This document shows, piece by piece, positions 1 to 8,214 of a stretch of DNA of 64,000 nt. Made by a program: the position numbers and the translations under genes. The notes below the pieces were generated by a model. That model saw nothing but the letters and a program-made list of their open reading frames with translations, was not told the origin of the DNA and searched no databases. The DNA lies in contig NZ_CP069513.1 in assembly GCF_016889425.1 (NCBI RefSeq), positions 1,984,001 through 2,048,000 on the forward strand, written 5' to 3'. Position 1 is the stretch's first letter. Every line of letters starts with the position of its first letter. This DNA is from Corynebacterium amycolatum. Its GTDB lineage: Bacteria > Actinomycetota > Actinomycetes > Mycobacteriales > Mycobacteriaceae.

Positions 1-509
1 ATCTCTCCCGAGGACACATTTGCCACTGCACCCGCCACGACCTCATCGCCTACGGCGCAGGCGATACTCACAGCAAAGTTGGGCAATCCGTAAAGGAAAT
101 TCACTGTGCCATCGATGGGGTCTACGATCCAGGTCACCGCTTCGGCCGCGTCAGTAGCTTGCGCTTGAGAGCCCGGGCCGTCGTCAAGCCCGCCTTCTTC
201 GCCCAAAATACGGTCGGAGCTGCTAAACGCCTTGATGAGCGAACGAATGAGCTCCTCAGATTCACGGTCGACGACGGTGACCGGGTCAACAGCTGAGGAC
301 TTCGTTTCGGAGCTTGCTAAAACGCCATCGGAGCCGAGTTCGACCCGACGACTGGCGATGTGCGCCGCGGCTGCGCGGGCAATAAATACCGCGCGATCGC
401 GCAATTCCCTGACGCTGGGTCGCACAGATCCGGGGCTATTCGGTGCACTAAACCCCCTATTATCTGCCCTGCTAGCGAGTTGTTCGGTGCCACGCGAGTT
501 AATGCTCAT
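1..509 (-). CDS. suhB: Inositol monophosphatase family protein (partial, N-terminal part)
   Basis: The first ~170 residues of a Mg-dependent inositol-1-phosphatase-type sugar phosphatase; the C-terminus lies beyond the left edge of the window. Read on the minus strand, the protein starts MSINSRGTEQ and carries the family signature WIVDPIDGTVNF near residues 134-145, where the two Asp residues bind metal. A Glu-Glu pair (GEEGG) just before it matches the first metal ligand. The start at 509 is the only upstream ATG that stays open; the ATG at 518 meets a stop after two codons. It is divergent from ppgK with about 34 bp between start codons. In corynebacteria a suhB/impA-like gene sits at this place next to ppgK and sigA. 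Whether it acts on inositol phosphate, histidinol phosphate or another substrate cannot be told from this fragment. Confidence 0.88.
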   Translation of the reverse strand, partial: MSINSRGTEQLASRADNRGFSAPNSPGSVRPSVRELRDRAVFIARAAAAHIASRRVELGSDGVLASSETKSSAVDPVTVVDRESEELIRSLIKAFSSSDRILGEEGGLDDGPGSQAQATDAAEAVTWIVDPIDGTVNFLYGLPNFAVSIACAVGDEVVAGAVANVSSGE

Positions 510-530
510 GCCCCCATTGTGTCTGTTTCG

Positions 531-536
531 TACAAT
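531..536 (+). promoter_or_regulatory. -10 element of ppgK, probable leaderless transcript
   Basis: TACAAT lies exactly 7 nt before the ppgK ATG at 544. A transcript starting 6-7 nt after this hexamer would begin at the start codon. No purine-rich ribosome-binding site precedes the ATG. No convincing -35 hexamer is seen, which is common in corynebacteria. Confidence 0.6.
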
Positions 537-543
537 TTGAGCT

Positions 544-1299
544 ATGGGACAACGAATTGGATTTGGCATCGACGTCGGAGGCTCTGGAATCAAGGGTGGC
601 CGCGTGGACCTTGATACTGGGCAGCTTATTGGCGACCGCATTAAGATTTTCACGCCACAGCCGGCAACCCCGGAGGCGGTTGCGAAGACCATTGCGGAAA
701 TTGTGGACATTGCGCAGTGGGATTCCGATGTCGGCATCACGATTCCGTCCGTCGTACATAATCAGATTGCCTTGCTGGCCGCCAATATTGACGGTTCTTG
801 GGTTAATACGAACTGCCAAGAGCTCTTCGCTAAACATCTGCCCAACAACAAAGCGCACGTGCTTAACGACGCTGACGCTGCCGGCCTCGCTGAAGTCCAG
901 TTTGGCGATCCGGGCAATAAAACTGGCGCCGTGTTGTTGCTAACTTTTGGTACCGGCATCGGCTCCGCGCTTATTCATGACGGATTGCTCTACCCCAATT
1001 CGGAGTTAGGCCATCTCGTCATCGATGGCACGGAGGCCGAACACTTTGCATCCGCGAGAATTAAAGATGTGGAGGGGCTCGGCTTCGAAGAGTGGGCTGA
1101 GCGCGTGAGCAAGGTGCTTAGGACCTACGAGGCGCTGTTTTGGCCGTCACGGATTATCGTCGGCGGCGGAATCAGCCGCGAACACGAAAAGTGGATTCCG
1201 CTGTTGACATGTAAGACTCCAGTTGTCCCGGCAAGTTTGGATAATAATGCGGGTATTGCTGGCGCCGCATTTGCAGCTGACCAGGGGCTTTACCCTTAA
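544..1299 (+). CDS. ppgK: Polyphosphate glucokinase
   Basis: Phosphorylates glucose using inorganic polyphosphate (and usually ATP) in the cytoplasm; a ROK-fold kinase of 251 residues, the usual length for actinobacterial PpgK. Visible motifs are the N-terminal phosphate-binding stretch GIDVGGSGIKGG (residues 8-19), the catalytic-region LNDADAAGLAE (residues 107-117), the second phosphate motif FGTGIGSAL (135-143) and a C-terminal GGGIS segment. The gene is divergent from the inositol phosphatase and precedes sigA, as in other corynebacteria. The start is fixed by the MGQRIGFGIDVGG N-terminus and by a -10 hexamer placed for a leaderless mRNA. Nothing in the sequence looks broken. Confidence 0.95.
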   Translation: MGQRIGFGIDVGGSGIKGGRVDLDTGQLIGDRIKIFTPQPATPEAVAKTIAEIVDIAQWDSDVGITIPSVVHNQIALLAANIDGSWVNTNCQELFAKHLPNNKAHVLNDADAAGLAEVQFGDPGNKTGAVLLLTFGTGIGSALIHDGLLYPNSELGHLVIDGTEAEHFASARIKDVEGLGFEEWAERVSKVLRTYEALFWPSRIIVGGGISREHEKWIPLLTCKTPVVPASLDNNAGIAGAAFAADQGLYP

Positions 1300-1695
1300 A
1301 CAGTTTCATTTCTTGGGTGGGGATTGGTAGCTACGCGTCGGGCGTGACACGTGGTTGAAGCCATGCCCCGTGGCGGCGATTTTCAGAATTGGTTTACAAT
1401 AAGAAGTTGACTCACGGCAAGGTTGAATAATCAACAGGCTCGAGGAGGATTGGGAAAATCGAATTCAAGCGCACTGCTTCGATGAGGATTTTCACCGATT
1501 GCTTCTTCGCTAGGAGCCAGAAAAGCAACACTGATGACCGTGGCACGAAAAGGTCAGCGCTGAATGTTCTCCATTCAGCTAGCTGGCTGCAGACGAAGTA
1601 AAGGCGCACCACTGGCGCGTTGAGCTTCTCTCTGACCGAGAGAAGCTGGCGGCGGCTTTGGCGGCGCACACAACGTACATCGTGAAAGGGCGTTC
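1300..1695 (+). promoter_or_regulatory. ppgK-sigA intergenic region: sigA promoter and long leader
   Basis: A gene-free 396-bp stretch. A -10-like TACAAT at 1395-1400 would give a sigA leader of about 285-290 nt. The leader contains a perfect hairpin: AGCTTCTCTC at 1623-1632, loop TGACC, GAGAGAAGCT at 1638-1647. It is not followed by a T-run, so it is not a normal terminator. A purine-rich GAAAGGG at 1684-1690 serves as ribosome-binding site for the GTG at 1696. Other promoters within the stretch cannot be excluded. Confidence 0.5.
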
Positions 1696-3267
1696 GTGGC
1701 AGGCAACGAACTGGGGCAAGCTCAGGACCAATCCACCGGGAGTGGCACCGGTTCAGCTACTCCTGCAAAGAAGGCTGTAAAGAAGGCCATCAAGAAAGCA
1801 GTGAAGAAGACCGTGGCAAAGAAGACTGCCGCGAAGAAAACTGCCGCCAAGAAGACGGCTGCCAAAAAGACAGCTGCTACCGAGACTGCGGCGAAAAAGG
1901 CGACCGCTAAGAAGGCAGCGGCCAAGAAGACCGTGAAGAAGGCGGCTAAGAAGTCGGTCGCTAAGAAGACCACACGTAAGGCCGCCGCCAAGAAGGCAAC
2001 TAAGCGGACAACGGCTGCGAAGGCCACTGCGGCCAAGGCTGCTGCAGCGAAGGCGAAGGACGCGCAGGCTCTCGACGCAACTGAGAACGAAGAGCTCGAG
2101 GACGAGGAACTCGATCACGACTTGGAGCAGGAGCGGGACTACGACCCAGATCTGGATGATGATCTCGAAGACGATGATTTTCACGACGATCTGGATGATG
2201 ACGACCTCGAAGATGATGAAGAAGAGGACGACGAGGACGACGAGGACGAAGACGAAGACGAGGATGAAGAGGACGAGGGCGACGAGGTCTGGAACGAGGA
2301 CGAGTCCGCTCGTCTGCGTCAGGCCCGCAAGGATGCTGCCCTCACCGCCTCCGCTGACTCTGTCCGCGCCTACCTCAAGCAGATTGGTAAGGTCGCGCTG
2401 CTGACTGCCGAGGAAGAAGTCAGTCTGGCAAAGCGCATCGAGGCTGGTCTGTATGCGCAGTACAAGATTGACGAGGCCAAGGAAGCCGGCGAGCGCATCG
2501 CTTACGCTCAGAAGCGCGACTTGCGCGAGATTTCTCGCGACGGTCAGCGCGCCAAGAACCACCTGCTCGAGGCCAACCTCCGTCTCGTGGTATCCCTGGC
2601 AAAGCGCTACACCGGCCGTGGCATGGCTTTCCTCGACTTGATTCAGGAGGGCAACCTCGGCCTGATTCGCGCCGTCGAGAAGTTCGACTACACCAAGGGC
2701 TACAAGTTCTCCACGTACGCAACGTGGTGGATTCGCCAGGCCATTACTCGTGCAATGGCCGACCAGGCTCGAACCATTCGTATTCCGGTTCACATGGTCG
2801 AGGTCATTAATAAGCTCGGCCGTATCCAGCGTGAGCTGCTCCAGGATCTCGGCCGCGAGCCCACTCCGGAAGAGCTCGCTAAGGAAATGGATATCACCGA
2901 GGAAAAGGTTCTCGAGATTCAGCAGTACGCTCGTGAACCCATTTCGCTAGACCAGACCATCGGTGACGAGGGCGACTCCCAGCTCGGTGACTTCATTGAG
3001 GACTCCGAGGCAGTCATCGCCGTGGACGCCGTGAGCTTCACGCTCCTCCAAGATCAGCTTGGCGACGTTCTGGAGACTCTCTCCGAACGTGAAGCCGGTG
3101 TCGTCCGTCTGCGCTTCGGCCTTACCGACGGCATGCCACGTACTCTTGACGAGATTGGCCAGGTCTACGGTGTGACACGCGAGCGCATCCGTCAGATTGA
3201 GTCCAAGACGATGTCCAAGCTACGTCACCCATCGCGTTCGCAGGTTCTGCGTGACTACTTGGAGTAA
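1696..3267 (+). CDS. sigA: Primary RNA polymerase sigma factor SigA (RpoD)
   Basis: Housekeeping sigma-70 factor, 523 residues, directing RNA polymerase to most promoters. The first ~215 residues are unusual in composition: a Lys/Ala/Thr-rich, histone H1-like run (about residues 24-117, repeated AAKKT units), then an almost pure Asp/Glu tract (about 128-200). Region 1.2 begins near residue 218 ([20 protein letters not shown]). Region 2 with the -10-binding [16 protein letters not shown] follows from about residue 295 to 365. Region 4 ends the protein ([20 protein letters not shown]), with the helix-turn-helix for the -35 element. Start is a GTG with GAAAGGG upstream. A strong terminator follows at 3317-3361. 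The basic and acidic N-terminal blocks are known in actinobacterial principal sigma factors, but this charge separation is striking. Confidence 0.97.
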   Translation: MAGNELGQAQDQSTGSGTGSATPAKKAVKKAIKKAVKKTVAKKTAAKKTAAKKTAAKKTAATETAAKKATAKKAAAKKTVKKAAKKSVAKKTTRKAAAKKATKRTTAAKATAAKAAAAKAKDAQALDATENEELEDEELDHDLEQERDYDPDLDDDLEDDDFHDDLDDDDLEDDEEEDDEDDEDEDEDEDEEDEGDEVWNEDESARLRQARKDAALTASADSVRAYLKQIGKVALLTAEEEVSLAKRIEAGLYAQYKIDEAKEAGERIAYAQKRDLREISRDGQRAKNHLLEANLRLVVSLAKRYTGRGMAFLDLIQEGNLGLIRAVEKFDYTKGYKFSTYATWWIRQAITRAMADQARTIRIPVHMVEVINKLGRIQRELLQDLGREPTPEELAKEMDITEEKVLEIQQYAREPISLDQTIGDEGDSQLGDFIEDSEAVIAVDAVSFTLLQDQLGDVLETLSEREAGVVRLRFGLTDGMPRTLDEIGQVYGVTRERIRQIESKTMSKLRHPSRSQVLRDYLE

Positions 3268-3316
3268 AGCTTTAACCTGGAGTCGTAATTGGGCTAACTG
3301 CTAAGCCCAGAAAATT

Positions 3317-3361
3317 GGGCTTGGATAAGGTTGCGCCACTTATTCGAGCCCGATTTTTTTC
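3317..3361 (+). terminator. Rho-independent terminator of sigA
   Basis: A 13-bp stem with two G-T wobbles (GGGCTTGGATAAG at 3317-3329 against CTTATTCGAGCCC at 3339-3351) and a 9-nt loop, followed by an eight-T run at 3354-3361. Confidence 0.9.
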
Positions 3362-3393
3362 TTCGGGAGCTGGGCTAGCGAGTTAGCGACTGC

Positions 3394-3440
3394 GTTTATG
3401 ACAAAATGGCCCACAAAAATGGCCTGAAAGTGTCATAAAC
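3394..3440. repeat. Perfect 10-bp inverted repeat between sigA and the DASS transporter
   Basis: GTTTATGACA (3394-3403) and TGTCATAAAC (3431-3440) are exact reverse complements separated by 27 bp. The spacer holds a short direct repeat (AATGGCC twice). It lies between two convergent terminators, so it is not needed to end either transcript. It could be an operator, the relic of a small mobile element, or chance. The rest of 3441-3550 shows nothing else I recognise. Confidence 0.45.
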
Positions 3441-3550
3441 TCCGACAGTTTCACATTTGCAGCGCGTAATATCTACGGTTGTCAATTTTGGGACTAGCTG
3501 CCATGTGCACAAATCTACTGCCGGACTGAACGGCGTAGGGCCAGCTGGAG

Positions 3551-3588
3551 GCAAAAGCAAAACCCCGAACCACCAAGGTGGAACGGGG
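3551..3588 (-). terminator. Terminator of the DASS transporter gene
   Basis: On the minus strand CCCCG-TT-CCACC, loop TT, GGTGG-TT-CGGGG forms a two-part stem followed by TTTTGCTTTTG. It begins about 90 nt after the transporter stop codon. Confidence 0.75.
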
Positions 3589-3679
3589 CGAAGGAGCATC
3601 TAAACAACGCTAGGCGAAGCAGTCCGCTGGCGGTCCAGCAAACTGGACCACCATCCAATACCGGCTACTACATACCCAG

Positions 3680-5287
3680 CTAGTACACGACGCCGAATAC
3701 CCACTGCAGCAGCGTCAGCGAAGCCACAGAAATCACAATCAGCGCAATGATGTTCAGCCAAACACCGGTCTTGACCATGTTGTCCATGCTGACGTAGCCG
3801 GAGCCGTAGGCGATGGCGTTCGGCGGTGTTGCAACCGGCATCATGAACGCCGAAGTAGCCGCCAGTGCAACTGGAACAGCGAAGATCATCTGGTCGTGGC
3901 CCAAGCCGATTGCCATCGCACCAACCAGCGGCAGGAAGGTCGCGGCCGTCGCGGTGTTAGACGTGAACTCGGTCAGGAACAGCACAACGGCGCCGACGAC
4001 AACCACGAGTGCAGCCACTGGCATCCAGCCGAGGGTAGACAGCTGCTCGCCAATCCAGTCCGACAGCCCAGAGGCACCGAACTGCGAGGACAGCGCCAGG
4101 CCACCACCGAACAGCAGCAGCACACCCCACGGCAGCTCCAACGCATTTTCCCAGCGCATGAGCTTCACGCCATCAGGGCCACCCGGAATCAGGAACAGTG
4201 CAATACCTACCGTCATCGCGATTACCGCATCGGCAATCTTGGTGTCTGGCAGCAGCACCGGAACAAAGACCCACGCCAGCGCAGCCGCGATAAACACCAT
4301 GAGCACGCGACGCTCACCCGCCGACATACGGCCGAGACGCTTGAGCTCGTCACGCATCAGTTCGCGTCCGCCTGGAATATGCGCAATCTCCGGCTTAAAC
4401 AGAACACTTGTCAGCAGGAACCATGCACAGAGCATGAGCACAACCGCCACCGGGACACCCAGCAGCATCCACTGGCCAAACCCAATGTTGACACCCTGCT
4501 CCGCCATGTAGGCCGCCAGCATCGCGTTCGGCGGAGTACCAATAATCGTTCCCAACGAACCAATCGATGCCGCGTAAGCGATACCCAGCATCAGCGCGAT
4601 ACCGAAGTTCGACTTTGGCATCGGGTCGTAACTTGACGACGACTCCTCCGCCTCCTCCAGCGCATCCCCACCAGGGGTTTCGGCGACCGATTCACTCGCA
4701 GATCCCGCATCCTCTGCAGCAACTTTCTCATCGTGCAGCATTCGGACAATCAGGCTCAGCACGGACACACCGATTGGCAGCATCATCACGGCCGTGGCCG
4801 TGTTGGATACCCACATCGACAGGAAGCCAGTAGCCACCATGAAGCCTAGAATCAGCATCTTTGGTGACGACCCCATGAGCACCAGGACCCACAATGCGAC
4901 ACGCTTGTGTAGGTTCCAACGCTGCATCGCCAGTGCCAACAGGAAGCCGCCCATAAAGAGGAAGATGGTCGGGTCTGTGTACTTGCCCGAGAAATCCTTA
5001 ATCTCCGCGAGGTTGAGAATCGGGAATAGCGCCAGCGGCAGCAGAGCCGTAACGGCAATCGGGATAGCCTCGGACATCCACCACACGGCCATAAGCACTG
5101 CTACACCTGCGGTTGCACGCAGGTTGTGATCGAGCTCAGCCGGCATAAAGAAGTACACGAGCAAGGACAGGATGATACCGAGTCCTAGACCGGTGCGCTT
5201 ACGGAAAAGCTCCCGGCTGAGGTAACCACGGTCTTGTTGGCCAGGTGACAGTTCCGGGGAGTTGTCGCGCGTAGATGTCGCTGCCAC
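3680..5287 (-). CDS. Sodium:dicarboxylate/sulfate symporter (DASS/SLC13 family)
   Basis: Integral membrane transporter of 535 residues with roughly a dozen hydrophobic segments, probably importing C4-dicarboxylates or a related anion with Na+. The two repeated DASS signature regions are present: VSNTATAVMMLP followed by GTPPNAMLAAY in the first half, and FTSNTATAATFLP followed by ATPPNAIAYGSG near the C-terminus; SNT and TPPN shape the Na+ and carboxylate sites. A charged, Glu/Ser-rich cytoplasmic loop (about residues 185-220) separates the halves. The GTG start at 5287 has AGGAGCG a few bases upstream. It is a single gene between two terminators. Substrate (succinate, malate, citrate or sulfate) cannot be decided by sequence reading alone. 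Confidence 0.9.
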   Translation of the reverse strand: MAATSTRDNSPELSPGQQDRGYLSRELFRKRTGLGLGIILSLLVYFFMPAELDHNLRATAGVAVLMAVWWMSEAIPIAVTALLPLALFPILNLAEIKDFSGKYTDPTIFLFMGGFLLALAMQRWNLHKRVALWVLVLMGSSPKMLILGFMVATGFLSMWVSNTATAVMMLPIGVSVLSLIVRMLHDEKVAAEDAGSASESVAETPGGDALEEAEESSSSYDPMPKSNFGIALMLGIAYAASIGSLGTIIGTPPNAMLAAYMAEQGVNIGFGQWMLLGVPVAVVLMLCAWFLLTSVLFKPEIAHIPGGRELMRDELKRLGRMSAGERRVLMVFIAAALAWVFVPVLLPDTKIADAVIAMTVGIALFLIPGGPDGVKLMRWENALELPWGVLLLFGGGLALSSQFGASGLSDWIGEQLSTLGWMPVAALVVVVGAVVLFLTEFTSNTATAATFLPLVGAMAIGLGHDQMIFAVPVALAATSAFMMPVATPPNAIAYGSGYVSMDNMVKTGVWLNIIALIVISVASLTLLQWVFGVVY

Positions 5288-5433
5288 GATTCACGCTCCT
5301 ATTTAATAATCAGCAGACATCCTGTATTGCACGCATGTTCACACGTTTACCGCATGTAGGGGATGCCAAATGTGGGTACTTTCTGACACCAATATCATTA
5401 CCAACACTCGGCCAAATATGAGATTTCACTAAG

Positions 5434-5473
5434 AAACCCCCGGCCGAAACCGCAGGCAGTTGGACTTCGGGGG
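5434..5473 (-). terminator. Terminator downstream of the DUF4190 gene
   Basis: On the minus strand CCCCCGAA ... TTCGGCCGGGGG closes a G+C-rich stem and is followed by TTTCTT. It lies about 100 nt past the DUF4190 stop codon. The remaining intergenic DNA (5288-5433, 5474-5569) holds the promoter side of the transporter gene and no other feature I can support. Confidence 0.6.
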
Positions 5474-5569
5474 TGGATTACGGGGTTAGCTCATTTCCTC
5501 ATTGCGCATCTGGCATTAACCGAAAACTCCGGGCACAAAGTAACACCGCCATTGACTTCGCGTCCGAAC

Positions 5570-6010
5570 TCACTCCGATTGCTTCTTTGGCTGGTCAGTC
5601 CCCATCTGATTGGAGATGCACTCGGCATACTCTCCAGAGGTACGCTCGAATTTCTCGCACTTCGACATCGCGTCTGATGTCGACCAGTACAGCATCAGCG
5701 ACACCACGGCGGCTGCAATACCCGTCACAATGCCGACAACGCCCAATCCGAACGAACCGCTGATGACCGCGTCTTCCCCAGCAGCCTGCACGCGCTTCTT
5801 CGCGCTCAGCGCCTTCGCCATCGCGATGATGCCCAGAACAATGCCAAAGACTCCGAGGATGCCACCAACGATCATCCAGGACATCAAGAGTCCGCCGACA
5901 CCAAAGATCAGTGCCAGCACGCCAATAGTCCGACTGTCATTGCCTGGTACAGCCGACAAACCACCGCCGGTCAATTCCGACGGCCTCGACTTATCACTGC
6001 TTGCCGACAT
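5570..6010 (-). CDS. DUF4190-type small membrane protein
   Basis: A 146-residue protein with a short polar N-terminus and hydrophobic segments: VLALIFGVGGLLMSWMIVGGILGVFGIVLGIIAMAKA (two closely packed helices) and a further Gly/Ala-rich segment before the C-terminus. This Gly-rich pairing is typical of DUF4190 membrane proteins of actinobacteria, whose function is unknown. The C-terminal ~35 residues contain two Cys (KCEKFERTSGEYAECI) and may be extracytoplasmic. ATG at 6010 is chosen because GGAGAG lies 5 nt upstream; a GTG at 6025 would overlap that site. It follows the helicase gene on the same strand with about 40 bp between. Confidence 0.75.
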   Translation of the reverse strand: MSASSDKSRPSELTGGGLSAVPGNDSRTIGVLALIFGVGGLLMSWMIVGGILGVFGIVLGIIAMAKALSAKKRVQAAGEDAVISGSFGLGVVGIVTGIAAAVVSLMLYWSTSDAMSKCEKFERTSGEYAECISNQMGTDQPKKQSE

Positions 6011-6049
6011 TCTTCTCTCCACCATAGATTGCTCAGTTCGCTTGAAACC

Positions 6050-7795
6050 CTACCAATTACGCAGGTAGCTAATGCGATCGCGCAACTGCTCCTCCGTACA
6101 CAGCGCAGTCGGCGGGCCACCACAGGCGCGCCGAACCTCGTTATGCACCTGACCATGTGGCTTACCGGTTCGCGCCGCCGTCATAGACACCAGCGTATTG
6201 AGTTCCTTCCGCAACTTCGGCAACACCTCACTGGCCACCTTCTGCGGCCTCGGGTACGCCGATCCCTCAATGCGGTGGACCGCGCCGCCTTCGCCTCCGC
6301 TTGACGACGATTCCCTCGCCTCCTCGCGGGCTTCCTTCTCTCGGGCACTGGCGGCTTTAAGCTGTTCATCCTGCCGCTGACGCAGCAAGAGTCGCATTTG
6401 CTCAGCGTCGAGAAGCCCGGGCAAGCCAAGGTAGTCAGCTTCTTCAGCGGAACCGGCAACGGTTGCGGTGCCGTAGGAGGAACCGTCGTAGATCAGGTAG
6501 TCGAGTTCAGCATCCGCGCCAATGGATTCGTAGGCCGGCAGCAGTTCGTCGGGCTCATCCTTACGCCGGTTAGCTTCGGCGACCAAGTCATCTTCCCAGC
6601 CCTCCGAAGGCCGATCCGGTTTACCGAGCACGTGGTTGCGCTGCACCTCCATCTGCGAGGCCAAGTCGAGCAGCACAGGAATCGACGGCAAGAAGACGGA
6701 CGCAGTCTCCCCCGGCATGCGGCTTCGCACGAATCGTCCGATAGCCTGCGCGAAGAATAGCGGAGTCGAGGAACTAGTCGCATACACGCCGACCGCCAAC
6801 CTTGGCACGTCCACGCCTTCGGAGACCATTCGCACAGCCACCATCCACTCGTCGGTGGACTCGGAGAAGGTCTTAATGCGTTCCGACGAGCCAGGCTCAT
6901 CCGAAAGCACCAACGCCACCGGTGTGGAGGCAATCTGCTCGAGAATGCGCTTGTACGCACGGGCAGTTGCCGCATCGGAGGCGATAACCAGGCCACCGGC
7001 ATCGGGAATATGCTGCCTCATCTGCGAGAGCCGGGTATGCGCTGCCCGCAGCACCGACGGCATCCACTCGCCCTTTGGATCAAGCGCGGTGCGCCAAGCT
7101 CGAGTGGTCTCCTCTGGGCTCATCACGGTACCCAGACGCGCAGCGAACTCATCACCCGCGCTATCACGCCAGCGAGCTTCACCGGAGTAAGCCAAAAAGA
7201 CCACTGGGCGCACGACGCCGTCGGCAAGCGCATTGGAATAGCCGTACGTGTAGTCAGCGACGGAGCGCGAGTAACCATCGCCATCCGGCGAGTAGCGAAC
7301 AAACGGAATTGCCGCGTCATCGGAGCGGAACGGCGTACCAGTTAAGCACAGGCGGCGTTCGACATCACCGTAAGCCTCAGAAATGCCGTCGCCCCAACTC
7401 TTGGCATCACCGCCGTGGTGTACCTCGTCCAGAATCACCAATGTCGGCCGAGCGGTGGCTACGGCATGGTGCTTAAACGGATGCACTGCGACTTGGGCGT
7501 AGGTCACAACAATTCCCTGGTAGGAAGGGTTTACCACACCCTTGGCGTTGGAGAACTTGGGATCCAACGCAATCCCCGAACGAGCAGCAGAGGCAGCCCA
7601 CTGTACCTTCAGGTGCTCAGTAGGCACTACGACGATAATGCGCTCGACAATCCGCCGCGACAGCAACTCACTGGCGATACGCAGAGCGAAGGTCGTCTTA
7701 CCTGCGCCCGGTGTCGCCACTGCAAGGAAGTCCTTGGGGTTAGTCGCCAGGTATTTGTCGAGGGCCTCCTGCTGCCATTTACGAAGCCCGCTCAC
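6050..7795 (-). CDS. DEAD/DEAH-type superfamily II helicase
   Basis: A 581-residue SF2 ATPase. Walker A is ATPGAGKT (residues 27-34), motif II is DEVH (123-126), motif III is LTGTPFRSD, and motif VI reads AIGRFVRS. The N-terminus starts directly with the Q-like segment LRKWQQEALDKYL, so there is no extra N-terminal domain. The C-terminal ~150 residues are charged and unassigned. It begins with GTG overlapping the TGA of the DUF3039 gene by four bases, so the two are probably translated together. This helicase-DUF3039 pair is conserved next to sigA/sigB in corynebacteria; its nucleic-acid substrate and role are unknown. Nothing marks it as part of a defence system. Confidence 0.88.
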   Translation of the reverse strand: MSGLRKWQQEALDKYLATNPKDFLAVATPGAGKTTFALRIASELLSRRIVERIIVVVPTEHLKVQWAASAARSGIALDPKFSNAKGVVNPSYQGIVVTYAQVAVHPFKHHAVATARPTLVILDEVHHGGDAKSWGDGISEAYGDVERRLCLTGTPFRSDDAAIPFVRYSPDGDGYSRSVADYTYGYSNALADGVVRPVVFLAYSGEARWRDSAGDEFAARLGTVMSPEETTRAWRTALDPKGEWMPSVLRAAHTRLSQMRQHIPDAGGLVIASDAATARAYKRILEQIASTPVALVLSDEPGSSERIKTFSESTDEWMVAVRMVSEGVDVPRLAVGVYATSSSTPLFFAQAIGRFVRSRMPGETASVFLPSIPVLLDLASQMEVQRNHVLGKPDRPSEGWEDDLVAEANRRKDEPDELLPAYESIGADAELDYLIYDGSSYGTATVAGSAEEADYLGLPGLLDAEQMRLLLRQRQDEQLKAASAREKEAREEARESSSSGGEGGAVHRIEGSAYPRPQKVASEVLPKLRKELNTLVSMTAARTGKPHGQVHNEVRRACGGPPTALCTEEQLRDRISYLRNW

Positions 7796-8040
7796 TTGCG
7801 ACGCAGGGACTTGTAAATCCGCTCGCAGTCAGGGCATACCGGTGAACCCGGCTTCGCCGACTTCTTCACTGGGAAGGTTTCACCGCACAGAGCAACGACG
7901 TAGGAGCCGTTGACCGCGGAGTTCACGATCTGGTCCTTCTTGACGTAATGGAAGAACTTCGGAGTGTCGTCCCTCGTCGACTCATCGACGCGGGTATCGG
8001 TGCGTTCAATCGTCTTTGTCGTCTTCAATGGAGTGCTCAC
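7792..8040 (-). CDS. DUF3039 protein (small zinc-ribbon-like)
   Basis: An 82-residue protein ending in a Cys pattern C...CxxC (LCGETFPV, then PVCPDCERIY) that looks like a small zinc-binding fold. It matches the actinobacterial DUF3039 family, function unknown. Start chosen as GTG at 8040 (MSTPLKTTKTIERTD), the length seen for relatives; a TTG at 8067 would add nine residues. A -10-like CATAAT lies at 8068-8073 on the minus strand, giving a leader of about 20 nt. Its stop overlaps the helicase start (GTGA), implying a joint job. Confidence 0.78.
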   Translation of the reverse strand: MSTPLKTTKTIERTDTRVDESTRDDTPKFFHYVKKDQIVNSAVNGSYVVALCGETFPVKKSAKPGSPVCPDCERIYKSLRRK

Positions 8041-8200
8041 AGATTCCAATTGTGCCCCATTGGTCAAATTATGCCTAGCGCCCCAGGTGCTTGCCGCTGC
8101 TGACTGCTACCTTCCACAGCCATCCACAACACCGCTGCGACTACGCGAGCATGCAGCTGCAACGGGCATAGCTAGTTGAGACACCCCCACGCCACAGGCG

Positions 8201-8206
8201 TATGCT
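8201..8206 (+). promoter_or_regulatory. -10 element of the DUF3099 gene, probable leaderless start
   Basis: TATGCT ends 8 nt before the ATG at 8215, and no ribosome-binding site is visible. The sequence TAGGCAACC directly before the ATG is nearly the same as that before hrpA (27657-27666). Confidence 0.5.
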
Positions 8207-8214
8207 AGGCAACC

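Noticed and set aside
1412..1669. Small minus-strand frame in the ppgK-sigA gap
   Set aside because: No ribosome-binding site, no recognisable protein, and it overlaps the sigA promoter and leader.
1753..2793. Long open frame opposite sigA (346 codons)
   Set aside because: Produced by the Lys/Ala and Asp/Glu repeat codons of SigA read backwards; low-complexity Leu/Val text.
3399..3428. Nine-codon ATG frame inside the 3394-3440 inverted repeat
   Set aside because: No ribosome-binding site and no downstream gene on the same strand to control.
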